Counted from the stretch's first letter, positions 35,660 to 48,200 are shown. The stretch is DNA of 64,000 nt from Thermomucor indicae-seudaticae (GCA_000787465.1 JSYX01000107.1:1-64000), one strand, 5' to 3'. Numbers and translations: made by a program. The notes: generated from the letters alone by a model not told the origin.

Positions 35660-35944
35660 CTAGTTGGTAGTAGGTTGACAACGTTCACACTGTTCGCCCT
35701 CGCCAAGTGCTCGATGACAAGTTGGACATGAATTTCGGCAATAAGGACAATCCCAACCAGCGTCAAGGGGTCGACCACAACCGCAGACCGTTTTCTGCTC
35801 TTTATTCTTTTTGCGCCACTTGAATCCGAAAACTCGGGCAGTCAAAGATGCTGCAAGTCGATCATCATTTGATGATTTTTTTCTTGGACTGAGAATTCGT
35901 TGTACTTTGGACTTGATGGCTCGAAACTTTTCTTTTGGTTTCAT
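35660..35944 (-). CDS. Small Cys-rich zinc-ribbon-like protein
   Basis: A 94-residue protein with ATG at 35944. The N-terminal half is basic (MKPKEKFRAIKSKVQRIL and FGFKWRKKNKEQK). The second half has eight Cys in four close pairs: CGCGRPL, CPYCRNSC, CPTCHRALG, CERCQ. This looks like a double zinc ribbon of the kind found in many small ribbon-containing proteins. I do not recognise the family. A TATA box lies 67 bp upstream. Its stop is only 88 bp from the convergent MED12 stop, so the two transcripts may overlap at their 3' ends. Confidence 0.75.
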   Translation of the reverse strand: MKPKEKFRAIKSKVQRILSPRKKSSNDDRLAASLTARVFGFKWRKKNKEQKTVCGCGRPLDAGWDCPYCRNSCPTCHRALGEGEQCERCQPTTN

Positions 35945-36010
35945 CGATAAAGTAAGGTGGAAAAGAGAGAAAGAAAGATATAAAGAAAAGGAAGAAAGAG
36001 AAGGACACGG

Positions 36011-36020
36011 TTATATATAT
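36011..36020 (-). promoter_or_regulatory. TATA box of the Cys-rich gene
   Basis: The palindromic run ttatatatat reads as atatatataa on the minus strand, 67 bp before the ATG at 35944. Confidence 0.5.
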
Positions 36021-36162
36021 GATTGTCCCATTGTTTCGCTAAAGATAGAAGAGGCAAAATGTTCATTTCCCGTTAAAGGTTAACATAGTGTGTCAATTTG
36101 TTGCACGTTGTTCAAGCGTTGCACAATTGAGGGGAGGGGGGGGGTTGTTACGTTATGTTCAA

Positions 36163-37496
36163 TTACAAGAATGAATTCACAGGTTCCAAGGCAAATGACT
36201 TGTAGAATCGGCCCTGTCGATGATGTTGATGGACTGTGGCGTTCTTGTGGCGTCCAGATTCTTGTTGTTGGATGGTCTTTGTACGTTTCTTGGATGTGCT
36301 TTGTGGCTCTGCTTCGTCTTCATCTTCCGACCTATTAAATGAGTGAGAAACACATGCGTTACTCAACCTTGATAGGATTACATTACCATTCTATATTACG
36401 AGTGGCTTCCATGCGACTGGATATTGTTTTCCAGCTGAATCGGATTAAACTAGGGAAACCAAAGAACTGGTCTTCATTATCGTCCAACCATTGCACTGTC
36501 TTTGGATCTAAAGAACCCGAGTCAGACTAGACCTGTTATCGCATGATTGATAGATAGATAAATATACCTGATGGGTACCCAGATCCAAATGCTTTTGAGA
36601 CCTTGCCCTCCAGTCCTGGCTCCAACCACACCCAATTCTGTAATATCTGATCGCGCGTCACTTTGGCACATACACTGGCTGCGCTTACGCTAGGGTACAG
36701 GGCATCTGCATGTGGCTCAATCGTAAACTCGATGCCAGGGAAATAACGCGTCAGTTTGGCCTTGTACGACTGCGAAGGGCCCACTGGATCCACATAGATC
36801 TGATAAATTTTTTAATCTACTGCTGGGCAACACACATCCCTTATTTGTTAGTACCTCTGATAGCACAATGTTCGAATTCAACACGTTCCGAATCAAATCC
36901 ATTGTAGCACTATGAGCAATCTCATTCAAGTTGAATGGCGGTCTAAACCCAGTGTGTTACACTCTCTCTGTCTCTTTGAGATAATACAGGAACACACATT
37001 ACCGACAAAACATGTTGCTGGATATTTCTTGAGGGGCAATCACATGGACTGCCCAGCCGACCCAGTCCAGATTCGCTTCAATGACTTGAGCCAACGCCAC
37101 GCGTCGATCCTCCGTAAGTTTCTTGGAATCTTCTTGTCAACCATGTGAGTGTTCTAATTTCTACTTGTTTTCGTCTTTTTCTCTAGACAAACCGTCAAAC
37201 CCAAGTTCTTTAAACTCCTTATGTCTCGACGCAGGATAATAGCAAACGGCATAAACCATAGGCCCTGGAATACAAACTTGAATAATCGCGAAAAGGATGG
37301 GTAAAGTCTAATAGAACGGACCTAAGCACGGTCCACGCCCAGCTTCGTCCACTCCGAGGATACAGGGCTCCTTGGACTCCACCAGCGCTTGTGGAACAGG
37401 ACTGGCGTACGTATAAGACCTTTTCAGAGGCAATTGTACCGACGGCAAGACGTAGGAATCTTGTTGATCCACCGATTCCTGATCCTCGACGGTCAT
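36163..37496 (-). CDS. RNH201: Ribonuclease H2 catalytic subunit A
   Basis: Cuts RNA in RNA-DNA hybrids and starts removal of ribonucleotides from DNA. The start is the ATG at 37496 (MTVEDQESVDQQDSYVLPS); frames farther up lack support. Catalytic residues are in place: VDEAGRG (Asp and Glu), IYVDPVGPS (Asp), and HADALYPSVSAASVCAKVTRD (Asp). Between them are EISSNMFCR and PPFNLNEIAHSATMDLI. An extended C-terminus follows the core: NEDQFFGFPSLIRFSWKTI, then a Lys/Gln/Glu-rich tail (SEDEDEAEPQSTSKKRTKT) ending in FALEPVNSFL. At least six exons with short introns. It is divergent from the gene at 37556 with 59 bp between start codons. Confidence 0.92.
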
Positions 37497-37555
37497 TTTG
37501 CCCAGCCAGGAACAAGAAGAGAAAGAAGAACAAAAGTCACGGCTCTTCTTCCAAA
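37497..37555. promoter_or_regulatory. 59 bp divergent promoter/leader
   Basis: Only 59 bp separate the two ATG codons of the RNase H2A gene (-) and the membrane-protein gene (+). No TATA word is present. Both transcripts must start inside this stretch or within each other's coding regions. Confidence 0.6.
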
Positions 37556-38175
37556 ATGTACCGATTACTGCGCCATTACCGATCAACAACAACAACAACG
37601 ACGACGACAACTACTGCTGCTTTGCTTCGGCGACGATGGGCATCCACCACCGCTACCGATGCCCCAACTCCTTCACGAAACGTAACGTCTGGATTCTTTT
37701 ATTACTTGAAACGCCAAGACCATAAAGGCTACCTTTTCAATTATCTTTTATGGAGCATTGCAGGGTCGATGGCGCTGCACAATTTGTGGACTCGGATGGA
37801 AGTGAACGAGTACCGGGAAAAGCAAGAGCACAAGATCAAGGTTTTGCGGGATATCATACAGCGTTTCGAAAATGGACAGGAGCTGGATGATGCCCTGCGT
37901 GAAGAGATACGGATGGTTCTGATGGGTCCGCAAAAGCAGCAGCAGCAACAACAACAAGAGGAGGATATGGAGTACCTCGAAACTCGTAAGTTGTGCCCAT
38001 GATGAAAATGAAGACTCGAGACTAAAATGAGGTTTCGCTCCTAATAGTCATCATGAACGACGTACAATCTACTTCTTTGCCGACTGATAGCAGTAGTAGC
38101 AGCAGCAGCAGCAGCAGCATCTTGCCCGAAAACACCAACAACACAGCTACCGAGAGACGGTCTCTTGTTGTATAA
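37556..38175 (+). CDS. Probable mitochondrial single-pass membrane protein
   Basis: Two exons. The N-terminus is rich in Arg, Ser and Thr with no acidic residues (MYRLLRHYRSTTTTTTTTTT, then LLRRRWASTT), as in a mitochondrial presequence. One hydrophobic helix follows (YLFNYLLWSIAGSMALHNLW) and then a charged helical segment (EYREKQEHKIKVLRDIIQRF) likely to form a coiled coil, and a Gln-rich stretch. A donor after EYLET (gtaagt) joins to LIMNDVQSTSLPTD, a serine run and TERRSLVV. Repeat-encoded Thr, Gln and Ser runs make the ends of the protein low-complexity. The family and function are unknown to me. Confidence 0.7.
38090..38119 (+). repeat. (AGC)n serine-coding microsatellite
   Basis: About ten AGT/AGC codons in a row, in the last exon of the membrane-protein gene. 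Confidence 0.9.
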
Positions 38176-39681
38176 TATAGACCATACCGTTCGCCAAGCA
38201 TCTAGACAACTGCCTGCTCATCAAAAATACTCCTAATGGAGGTTTTAACTGTTCTATCATTATTAATTGTATAAAGCTCCAATGTAGAATGCATCAGCTC
38301 TTGGAATTGCGCCACATAAGGCCCGAATGAAATGCTGTTGTATAATAGATGCGCTTGACTCGTATTCGCATCAGTTGACACACACGACCTCTTTGTTTGA
38401 AGAGGGTCGTGATCCACGAGCTATGGTTCCTTCCATTCAGGAGAGATCATATTGTTACTGGAACGAGACGTATTTACGTTTATGGTAACCATTCTCAATC
38501 GCCTGTTCATGGGTTGCACATTCTCCAAACTGGCCTGTGTGGTACATGAATAGAAAAGTTATCAGATCTCACCCCTGAAAATGATGCGGCATTACGTATG
38601 TAACTTGGATCTTGGTGCGCCACAGTATCCCAATTTGGTCTGCTCGTCGTGACGCATCAACCCGAACGTCCTCCTCGAAAGAAATTGTCTCGCGTTGCAT
38701 ATCCGCGCAAAAAGGATAGAAACTTTTGTCAAGGAGCCAAATAAATCATTTGCGATTAATGTCGACAGTTTCTGAGACTAACAACGATCGGTCTCCTGGT
38801 AGGCTTCCCGCAGCGTGTGGCCAGGGAGAGAAGCTGTACTACAATAACACAATCTACCATACATCCACATTCCGTCTTTGGTGGATGCAATTGACTTGAA
38901 TTAATAAGCAAACCACTATTACTGATCAATTGACAACAAAACGCATGCGTAGAGCTACTAAGAGGTGGCATTATTTTTCCTCCGAGGAGGATTCATTATA
39001 AAAATGTCACAGCTTGGGCCCAACTGTCAGCTGCTCCTGAGAAAGAGACATCTTTCCTCGGCAGCAGTTCTTGTGAGAGATGTTGTCAGCTCTCTCTATT
39101 TAGGCACTGTACAGTTATCGCCAGTCCTTGCTACAGCGTTGCGAATTGCATCGGTCAAGCTCTTGTTTAATATGACGTTGGGGGCGTTCAACCCAGACAT
39201 GTATCGCAACGTCTGAACTTTCGTTTAACCAAACGACTGCGACAACAAAAATTCGACATGGTTCTTGAAACAGTTGTCAAAACCGAAAATGGCGATATTA
39301 ACCGCTTGGCGCCAACTTGCGTTTGTTTTGCCACGCGAGGACAATGTGACGTCTGAATTCATGTTTCAGCCCATTTCCTGGACGGTGCTTTGGCAGCCGA
39401 CAACAAAACAGTATAAAAGATCCAAGCAATCTATTGTTGTCAGCATCCTTATATTTGCCTCCAAATCGCCAAAATGCCTCCAGACCGACCACTCAGACCG
39501 GCGCTGCCGCGACCTTATCCGCCTCCTGTCAAACGGCCGAAATAACCACAATTCGGAGTCGTCTCTCCGTCTCCAGGATCACACAAGCTCACGCATACTC
39601 TTGGAACTGGTTTTTTTATACTTTACATTATGTTACTTTAGTTTCAACGCAGTTGTACATACGTAATAACCAGATCGTGTA
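38176..39681. other. Intergenic 1.5 kb between convergent genes
   Basis: Short frames only (for example 39265-39666 and 38965-39216 on the plus strand), none with a family signature. I see no gene, RNA or element. Confidence 0.4.
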
Positions 39682-41613
39682 TTAAATAATCTGCCGTAGT
39701 CTTTCATCGATTTCCAAGACAGTTGTCCTGATAATATCGGCTGTTTCTTTCCATATCTGACGAACAAATGCTAGGGCGAATGGATGGATGCCTGGTTCTT
39801 GAGCCAATGCCTGTTTCCCATTGTTTAGAGTCGTTCTATGCTATTCCATTTCCGTCCCCATACCTCTAAAGCGAGCTGCTTGTCCATGGCTGTCTGGGAT
39901 ACGCGATGACATATCGATTTCAGCAGCAACAACACGCGTCGTTCATTGTCGGCACTGATGCGTTCGGTCTCACCCATCACGACGTCCTGCCACTCAAGCA
40001 GTCTTTGATCAAAGCCGGGACGAACGTCCGGTCCATCCAACGCTAAAAGCCTCAGGGCAGTCAGTAACCGGAACGAGATCTCTTGATGCTTGATGGAATA
40101 GTCGCCTGCATATCTGAGAAGCAGGAAAGTGTGAGTTTTCTTTTCCTTTTTCTCGTTGCCATTCCTAAAACATGGGCCTTACCCAGTTTGTTCCAAGATT
40201 TTCCTCTTCACCAAGGCATTTCGCTTGCCTTCCATCTCTTCAAACAATGTCCATACTTCCGTATCAAGCAATACGAAATTGTACGGATTGTTGTTCGCCA
40301 ACGCGAAACCGTATTCTCTTAAAATGGCCATGTTATCGTGCGGCCCATAATTGATAAAGACCTGTACAGTCAGGCACATCAGTCATCCAACCAATAGTAA
40401 GATCTTTGCAGCTAGAAACAATGTACCTGCTGTCCTCGCTTGTAGGGCGTCAAAGTGCGTATCTCGAAACATTGAGTGCGAACGTTAAATCCGCTTTCAA
40501 TCTGTTCTTAGAGGATAAGCTTTTCGTCCGAACTGGTTACAGATGATGATGATAATAATACAGTACCTTGGCTTCCCAAGAGTGATTGAGAAAATCCAGC
40601 AAGATAGCCATGGCAATATTGCCTCCCTTCACGGTTGAATCCATGGTGGACATATGAATACAACGCGTGTTGACTTTTTGAAAGGCGCAAGTCATTATTC
40701 TGTCCTGAGGATATTTGGGAGGGAGGGACATTTACCACAGAGCCAAGCCCATTCGTATTCCTCATATGTCAGCGACTCTTCTTGTCCAGTTCTCTTCTGT
40801 GGATAAAATAAGAAAGGGTGTTCTTTCTTTTCTATATATTGCGAGAATTACCTTGAGGAATTGGAGAGCAGCCATGTAATCTTGCTTAATTTTCTTTGAC
40901 TGTTGCGCGACCTCCTCTAGGAAAAAAAGGCTCGAATGTGAGTCTTATGCGTCCTGGCTCCTTTGATGACATGCGCCAACCGATAAGAGAGTCCGGCAGG
41001 TGAACCGCTAGCGCTTTGGGGTATTTCACGGGCATCGTATTAAAATGACTGGGCAACAGATCCACATAGGGCTTCCACCACGAGTCAGGGTCGCGCTTCA
41101 GCCGGCATAGATGAAGAGCCAGCAGTTGGTGCATACTGAGTGGATGTGGACCGTAGATTTTGTTGAGACTCTCGTTATGGATTAAAAACGATTTGGGCAC
41201 TGAGACAATCACTTCGCCAGTCTACAATAACGTCAGGAAACGGGACAAGAGAGTTGTATTTAAAAGAGACTCACCTCGATATCGGACGTAGCCATCATAC
41301 CTTGATAATTTTAGTGGACTAGCTCTTCTCAAAAGACCAGGAAAAATCACTACGTACCACGACCCGTATCTGTAAAAGGAATCAGAGAGTGAATCAAACC
41401 ACACAGAGAGCCAGGTTATTACCAGGAAATTCGGCCAAGACCAGCTTGGACTTTGGAAAGTTGTGCTTCCTGAGCCATTCAAGAAATTTATCATAAAGCG
41501 GGTCTTTCACCACTGCAGAACGTTACGGTTCAGCTCAAAGCTCATTTCCGGCTCCAATCACGGACGCAATGTTCCGAACCTTTGCCTCGAGGAAATTCAA
41601 AATCTTCATGCAT
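39682..41613 (-). CDS. SETD4-like SET-domain lysine methyltransferase
   Basis: A SAM-dependent protein lysine methyltransferase of the Rubisco-LSMT/SETD4/RKM class. It begins MHEDFEFPRGK (ATG at 41613) and splices over a GAGCTGAAC-branch intron to VVKDPLYDKFLEWLRKHNFP. The SET domain follows: GEVIVSVPKSFLIHNESL, LALHLCRLKRDPDSWWKPYV, LLPSHFNTMPVKYP, and the AdoMet/Tyr part with LLDFLNHSWEAKV (NHS motif), QVFINYGPHDNMAILREYG and FALANNNPYNF. A C-terminal helical substrate-binding domain ends DERLRQII. About ten small exons. Its substrates cannot be read from sequence. Some exon junctions between the named blocks are unresolved. Confidence 0.85.
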
Positions 41614-41815
41614 TGCGTTCCCTAAAGCTTTGCGTCTCCTGAATGTTCTGCCTTTGCGCCTTTTATGCATTCGCTAAGAAGCGGGTGCTACACAAAGTGA
41701 CTCATAAACCCAAAACAGTAAGCACAGACCCAAACTGCCGGATCATGGAAAATTTTTGCACTCTCGCACCATATCATCCTTTTGATCTTTATTATTGACG
41801 AAGGAAAAAGAGAAC

Positions 41816-44162
41816 CTACTCTCCAAAGTATTCTGATGTGGAAAACGGAAAAACCTGCCTACCTTCCTTATCGAAATGGAAGGGATGATAGCACAATTTA
41901 CAAAAGTAACAGGGCGAAGAGCCACTCATGAAATCGTTCACTGTCATGTACCTGTGAAAGCAATGAGTAAATCCTCTTTTTCATACATTCTCTCACTCAT
42001 ATAAGACCTACACTGCAGGGAATACGCTGCATAGAGAGCACTTGTGTCGCGAAAAACGCCAGTTGTATGTAGACAAAGGGTATCGATCTTGGTTACACAA
42101 ATCATGTTTTCCATGCAATCTATTACTTGGCTCGTTGCTTAGAGACCTTACTCCACTGAAAGTCGCAGGAAAAAAATGCGACACTCACCGTATATCGCGA
42201 ACCATGATAACGTGTTCACAGCCATCTTGGTGCATAAAAAGATAGGGATAATTCAGCCGTAGCTTCAAATCCTCGAATACCGTATCCTCCATGACAGCCT
42301 TCTTGTATTGTGCCAAGTGTTTATGTTTGTACCGTTCATTTTCCATGACCCAGTCTCGTATTAACCTTATTCATTGCGCGAAATTGAAAGTTGAGTACCT
42401 ACACGAATACTAGTATCCCGCATTTTTCCTCGGTTTGCTCACTTGCTATAGTCGGGTTCCGGACCCAATCCCTTCTTCTCAGCTCTGCTATCCACGTAGA
42501 AGACGTCTTCGAAGAAAAAGAAGCTTCCTGACAGTTTCTCCTGCCTAGTATTCAAAACAGCACCTTCAGGATTTTTGCCTTTACGATCCGAGTTGCCAGA
42601 GAAATCTCGAAGGCAATAAATTGCGTCCCGTAATACAGTCAAGTTCTGCGAACCAAGTATTTCAAACTCTTGCATCCGCTGCTGTACTTTTTGTGGATGA
42701 TAAACTGCAATCGTCACGATGACTTCTGGACTCCGGTTCTTTTCATGTAACTCGCAAGTCTTCTAACAGCTCGGGTATATATTAGTAAAGAAAAAGTTAC
42801 CGCGAGATCCGCACGTTTAAGCCTTACATCTTTATCTATGTTGAACACGGCTTTCCGTTTGCCCTTTTTATCCTGTTTCCCGCCAACACGACCTTTCCCT
42901 CGAGTCTTTTTGGCCGCCGTCTTTGAACATTCCTCTTCGTCTTCTTCTTCTGGTTCCTGACTACAGCGCCTTGCATTTACAATGCCTGACTAAATATACG
43001 AGCGCTTTAACATACTATCCCCGACCCCATCACAATAAATTATTCCACTTGCCTTTGTACGGAAGGATGCAAAGTTGAGTGGACCCTTTTGCCTTGGAAG
43101 CAGATCAATCATATTGTCGACGCTACACGTATTGCATACATTTAGAGCAGCCAAAGACAACCCATAGTATAAATAAACGCATACCATAACGAATGCAACT
43201 TGCTGTTTTTGATACTTTCTGCCATGTCAAGGTATTTTCGTGCAAGTGGAGTCACTGGGATTTCGGGATGCGCCATCTGTCCTTCTTCAAGAGTGTCTTC
43301 CGCTAGTGGTGTATTTTCATACTCATCTTTCAGCTCGTCGCTTTCTTCACCGTCGCTATCATTCTCTTCCATATCTCTTAAACTCGATAAAAAAGCTATC
43401 TCGGGGTATAATAGGTTATCATAAACGGTTAATGCGTCTCGTTCTTCAGAAGAGGCTGCATATGCCTGGCTACTAGGAGGCGTTGCTCCATTTGAGCTTT
43501 CGGAATACGACGTTCCAGCGACATGGTAAGCAGCTGGTGACGAATACTGGCTAATGAAAACTGGTGTTGGCTGGCTTTTCGGAGTCGTCTTTTCGCGTGT
43601 ATTCACAGCAGCGGGTGATGACGACGAAGATGACGGCTGTGAGTCCGCAGCATTCCTGTTGCCTATGCTAGACAGGAATGCAGGCAGTTTGCTAGTGGCC
43701 AGATATTTGCGCTTTTTTGGTACCACAGGATTGAGGTACTTGTCAGGTCCCAGCTCTTTTTCCACCTCTGAAAATGTCCTTTCTTCATTTTCGTCAAGTG
43801 TACGTGCAGGTAACACATCCTTGGCCTGAGGTTTCCGATTTATGACCTTATCCGCACCGTCCAAATCACGTACACGCGAACGCTGATACTCATGGAACCG
43901 CACGTCTTGGTGTTGCCGTAAAAGTGAAAACAATGTTGGATCCGCAAAGAATTCGGAAGTGTCATTGATGTATTCCGTCTCTTCTGGACTACGTTGAGAA
44001 ATCAGCAAAAAGAACAATTACGTACGACAAGCGAACGTACTCTAGAGTGCCCACTTTGGCAGCGATTTCGTCAAAGTCAATCTCATTTTCAGCTTGTTCC
44101 TGCGATCGGAGCAAAGAAGTTGAATCGATTCGAAATTGTCGTATATCCACTGCCATTTGCAT
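41816..44162 (-). CDS. SNAPC3-domain protein (snRNA-activating complex subunit)
   Basis: The C-terminal half matches SNAPC3, which binds the proximal element of snRNA promoters: VYHPQKVQQRMQEFEILGSQ, NLTVLRDAIYCLRDFSG, SGSFFFFEDVFYVDSR, YPYLFMHQDGCEHVIMVRDI, and the zinc part YMTVNDFMSGSSPCYFCKLC with HPFHFDKEG. The N-terminal half is long and charged: MQMAVDIRQFRIDSTSLLRS (ATG at 44162), PEETEYINDTSEFFADPTLF, a Ser/Pro-rich stretch, PLARKYLDMAESIKNSKLHS and, after an intron, QKGPLNFASFRTK. A 66 bp intron with a gtatgt donor joins this to KEEDEEECSKTAAKKTRGKG and so to the SNAPC3 core in frame. If that junction is wrong, the two halves are separate genes. Confidence 0.75.
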
Positions 44163-44387
44163 CAAACCGAAGAAGGATACGAGATCGGGGACAAACGAAC
44201 CCTTTTCCTGCTCCGATGAAACAGCAGTCACTATGACGTTGTTGCGAAACGTTAATTAAAGAACGGGGTACACGTCTGTCTCTTTGTCTTTTTTCCTTAC
44301 GCATATACAATAAAGTAAGCTTATAGAAAGGTGTCAAAAAAGGGTGACATACAGTTAAGCATCTATCGTTTTTCTCTAGAGAATAAA

Positions 44388-44711
44388 ATGTCTGTGGATC
44401 AAACGTCCAACACGAACGAAACGTCGCGCCTTGCCACGTTCGTGGAGTCGGCTCCGCAATACAACTACAATATCGATCAATACAAACAACGGATTTGTCG
44501 ACAGTTACCCGGCGGTCAGGAAGAATGCGTAAAACTTAACCTCGAAGGTAAGAAGAATGCCAAAGTTGTGTATCAAAAGGGTGCGGGTTGGTTAAACTGT
44601 TTTCGGCGTAAAATAGTCACCCGAATGTTCTCTGAAATGCAGAAACTGGGTTTCTTTTGTGCTTTACCCATGGATCCGACTCAGACGCATATCGAATGTA
44701 CTCGCGTATAG
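44388..44711 (+). CDS. Small orphan protein
   Basis: A 107-residue intronless protein from the ATG at 44388 (MSVDQTSNTNETSRLATFVE). It has YNYNIDQYKQRICRQLPGGQ, EECVKLNLEGKKNAKVVYQ and a basic helix (WLNCFRRKIVTRMFSEMQ) before a Cys-containing end. No membrane segment or signal peptide. I do not recognise it. Its ATG is 225 bp from that of the divergent SNAPC3-domain gene, so the two share a promoter region. Confidence 0.6.
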   Translation: MSVDQTSNTNETSRLATFVESAPQYNYNIDQYKQRICRQLPGGQEECVKLNLEGKKNAKVVYQKGAGWLNCFRRKIVTRMFSEMQKLGFFCALPMDPTQTHIECTRV

Positions 44712-45230
44712 AACCACATGTCAGACGATTTTCTTTGCCGAAATTGATCCAGCCCGTTCATCTGTTTGATTGATGTATCCACCTTGTTCTCATACTTCCC
44801 ATATACGCACCTTACAAGCAACAAAATACTGATATTCGAAGGTTGCATAGACCTGGTTTTGGACGTCGACCGATGACAGAACTTATAGATTTAAGTAACA
44901 GAATCTGAGAGAAGCGGATATTAGAAATGCACATTCAAGCTGGTTCCTGTAACTCTATGACTGTGCGCGACCGGCTTTTGTTGCGGTATTAGCGCGCCTG
45001 TCGACGGTAATAGTGACCGTTACACATGGTCGAAAACTTTAAGGTATCTTTTGCTTTCGTCAGGGCTGATTAAGAGGAAGACGAACCGTCTTGAACATCA
45101 CATTACCTCTTTCGCCTTTTAAGCTGTTACGCTTTTCGTAGGATATTTATGTATGCAACGTTTATTGAGGGTATACAGCCAAAATTTGTTTGTACATGAA
45201 TGCCGAGGGCTGTTTCTGCTTTCCTTTTCG
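44712..45230. other. Intergenic between convergent genes
   Basis: 519 bp between the stops of the orphan gene and the copper ATPase. No gene or repeat recognised. Confidence 0.5.
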
Positions 45231-48200
45231 TTAGTTTCTGACGAATTGCTTGGGTGCTCTGTACAAGCGCAGTAAAAGACTTGAGCAGACGACGCTGACG
45301 CTGGATGCGACCATGGCGACACCAGCAAGGTAAGGAGGAAGACCATGACCCGTGCCAGGGTATAGGACTCCGGCCGCAATAGGAATAGCCACAGCGTTGT
45401 AAATGAAAGCCCAACGGAAGTTGATACGGATACGGCGGACTACTGCTCGAGATATGTCGTACATGACCAGTAAATCCCAGAGGTTGTTCCGGATCAAGAC
45501 AACCCCAGCAGCTTCGATGGCGATATCTGTTGCAGAACCCACAGAGATGCTATATGTAATGTCATTTTGATGAGTCCAGATCCCCTCATTGCTCCAGGCC
45601 ATGACAAAACGAGAGGCCTTACCCAAGATCTGCTTGAGCCAAAGAAGGCGAATCATTGATTCCGTCTAAAATATCAAGTTAGCAAACGAAAGAAATGAAG
45701 AGGGGTGAGTGAAAGTTACCTCCAACCATAGCCACTACAGATTGCGTGGATGACTTGCTGCTGAACCGTTTTTTCTTCAGGACATCACGACGCTGCAGGT
45801 TCCGAATCTTATCTGCTTTTTGTTCAGGCTTGACGCCGGCCAGCACACAATCCTTGTCGATACCGAGTTGCTCGGCAATGACACTACCCGTTCGGGGGTT
45901 GTCTCCCGTGATCATCCAGACTTCAATGCCTTGCTTACGCAACTGCGTCACAACATCCTTGGCTTCTGCACGAGGCATATCCGCCACTGCCACTTGGGCC
46001 GCAATTATGGTACGCGAGCTGCTGCAGCACAGAGAACCCGTACTGCATCGACAGACCACGCAGACACACGCATCGTTGCATCCTTCCGTATGCAAGGTAT
46101 CGCCTTCATTGCTGCTATTGGTCACAGGTGCGACCGCGACCAAAACAATCGACTTGCCCTCGCTTTCCCATTGAGCAAGTTGGTCGTGGCATTGCTTGGC
46201 TTGTCTCGCATTGGCATAGACTGCGCGGTTCTCGTCCATCCATTGTTGGTTGCCCAAAAACACGTTGATTGCCTTTTGACCGGAAGGGTGATGGCCATAC
46301 ACGGACCAAGGGCTCGATAGCGTCAAGGTAGCCACGACACCACGGCCAGGAACTTCTTTGGCATTCGTAAGCGTCACGCCTTCGAATACATCTTCCTTTT
46401 CCTCGGATTCTAATATCTCCTTGGCCTTCGTTCCAATGGACTTGGATAACGGGTGATTGCTTGCTGAGGCTACACGGCCAAGAATTTTCCACAACATCAT
46501 GTCGGGGGACGAGTCGTCCGCAGTCGACGTCGCAGTCCATGTGTCGGTCACCATGGGCTTGCCGACTGTAAGAGTTCCGGTCTTGTCAAACGCAATAGTC
46601 GTGATACGGTTCGCCATTTCTAGCGCATAGCCTCCGCCTTTGACGAGAATGCCGTGACGTGCAGCTACGCCCGTGCCCACCATGACAGCTGATTTGTCCA
46701 CGTTAGCTACCAAGTAAAATAGACAGAGGGAGGATAGAACGGACCTGTTGGGCTTGCCAAGCCAAGACCGCATGGACAAGCAATTACCAAGACAGAAACA
46801 GCCAGCATTAAAGAGAATGTCGTCTTGTCTTCTCCGATCGGTACCCATGTATCAGGATAAAGATTGTATACGCTGCAAACTTCCCAGATGATAAAGGTAG
46901 AGATCGCGAGAAAGATCACAACGGGCACAAAGACACTTGAAATCTGATCCGCCAGGTGCTCGATGGGAGCCTTGGGTGAAGCTTGAGCGTCTTGAACAAG
47001 CTGGATGATACGTGATAAGGTCGTATCGGAGCCCACGCGGATAGCTCGAATGTAAATTGGCGAAGACAAGTTGATGGTGGCCGAGATCACATCGTCTGAT
47101 TCCTTCTTAGCAACAGGTAGCGATTCACCCGTAATCATGGATTCGTCCGTCGTGGTAGATCCTCTCCATATCTTGCCTGTTTAAAAAGAACGTTTTAAGT
47201 GGAACATGATGGGCCCTTTGCAAGACTTTCTTCTTCCTTACCATCACAGGGGATCCTCTCTCCAGCATTCACTTTCAATATATCACCAACTGTAGAAAAA
47301 CAAAAACATTAGCCATGACTTCCCATATAATAGATGTATTGATTAAAAACCTTGGATATCCTTTGCGTCAATCTCGCGCTCGAGCAAGACTTCCCGGACA
47401 TGTTCGTATTCAGTGACCTTGGACTGCTGCTTGTTTTCATGCGAAGCCGTCAGTGTAAGCTGATCACTTCCATTAATCGGGGTTGTGTTGATCTCCACAA
47501 GCACAGCGCGGTCCGGCTGCAGGTCCATAAGCTTGGTAATCGTTTCAGCCGTTTTGCCCTTGGCGAGCGCCTCGAGCCACTTGCCACAATGAATGAACGT
47601 GATCAAAAGCACACTGGTCTCAAAGTAGTCCATGCTGTCACCGTGATTTTGCTTCACCATGGCTGCGATAATGGAACCCACCGATGCAGCGTAGGCGACG
47701 GTCGTGCCCATCGCCACCAGCGTCTCCATGTTGGCCATGCGCGAATACACCAAAGACCGATAGGAGTTTACATAGAACGGCAAGCCAAGCCAGAACTGGA
47801 CGGGCGTTGCCAAAAAGAAGGAAACCAAGTCGCCTACCGACAAACCCGCCGTGATCGGTGTCATGAGTCCTTGACGTGCTGGGTTATCCCCCGGAAGCGC
47901 CATCATAATAATCATGTCGATAATCACGATAGGAATAGCAAACACGAGGGACCAAAGGAACCGGGAGCGCAGCTCGTGGATTTCCCGCTGCAACGAGGCA
48001 CGCATCGATTGCCGTTGTTCGGACAGCGTTTTGGATGCCATATCTTGAGTGACTTGGGCCTTGTAGCCCAGCTGTTCGATCATGTTGACCAGAGCACGCG
48101 CGCCCACCACTGACGGATCATGCTGCACCACGGCTGACTTGGCAAGAAGGTTTACTTGACAGCTGAATACGCCTGGTTGCTTCAAGATGGCTCGTTCGAT

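Noticed and set aside
47352..48113. 253-codon plus-strand open frame
   Set aside because: It lies opposite the copper ATPase core with a matching codon pattern in the minus frame, and its product is a shadow rich in His, Arg and Gln with no motif.
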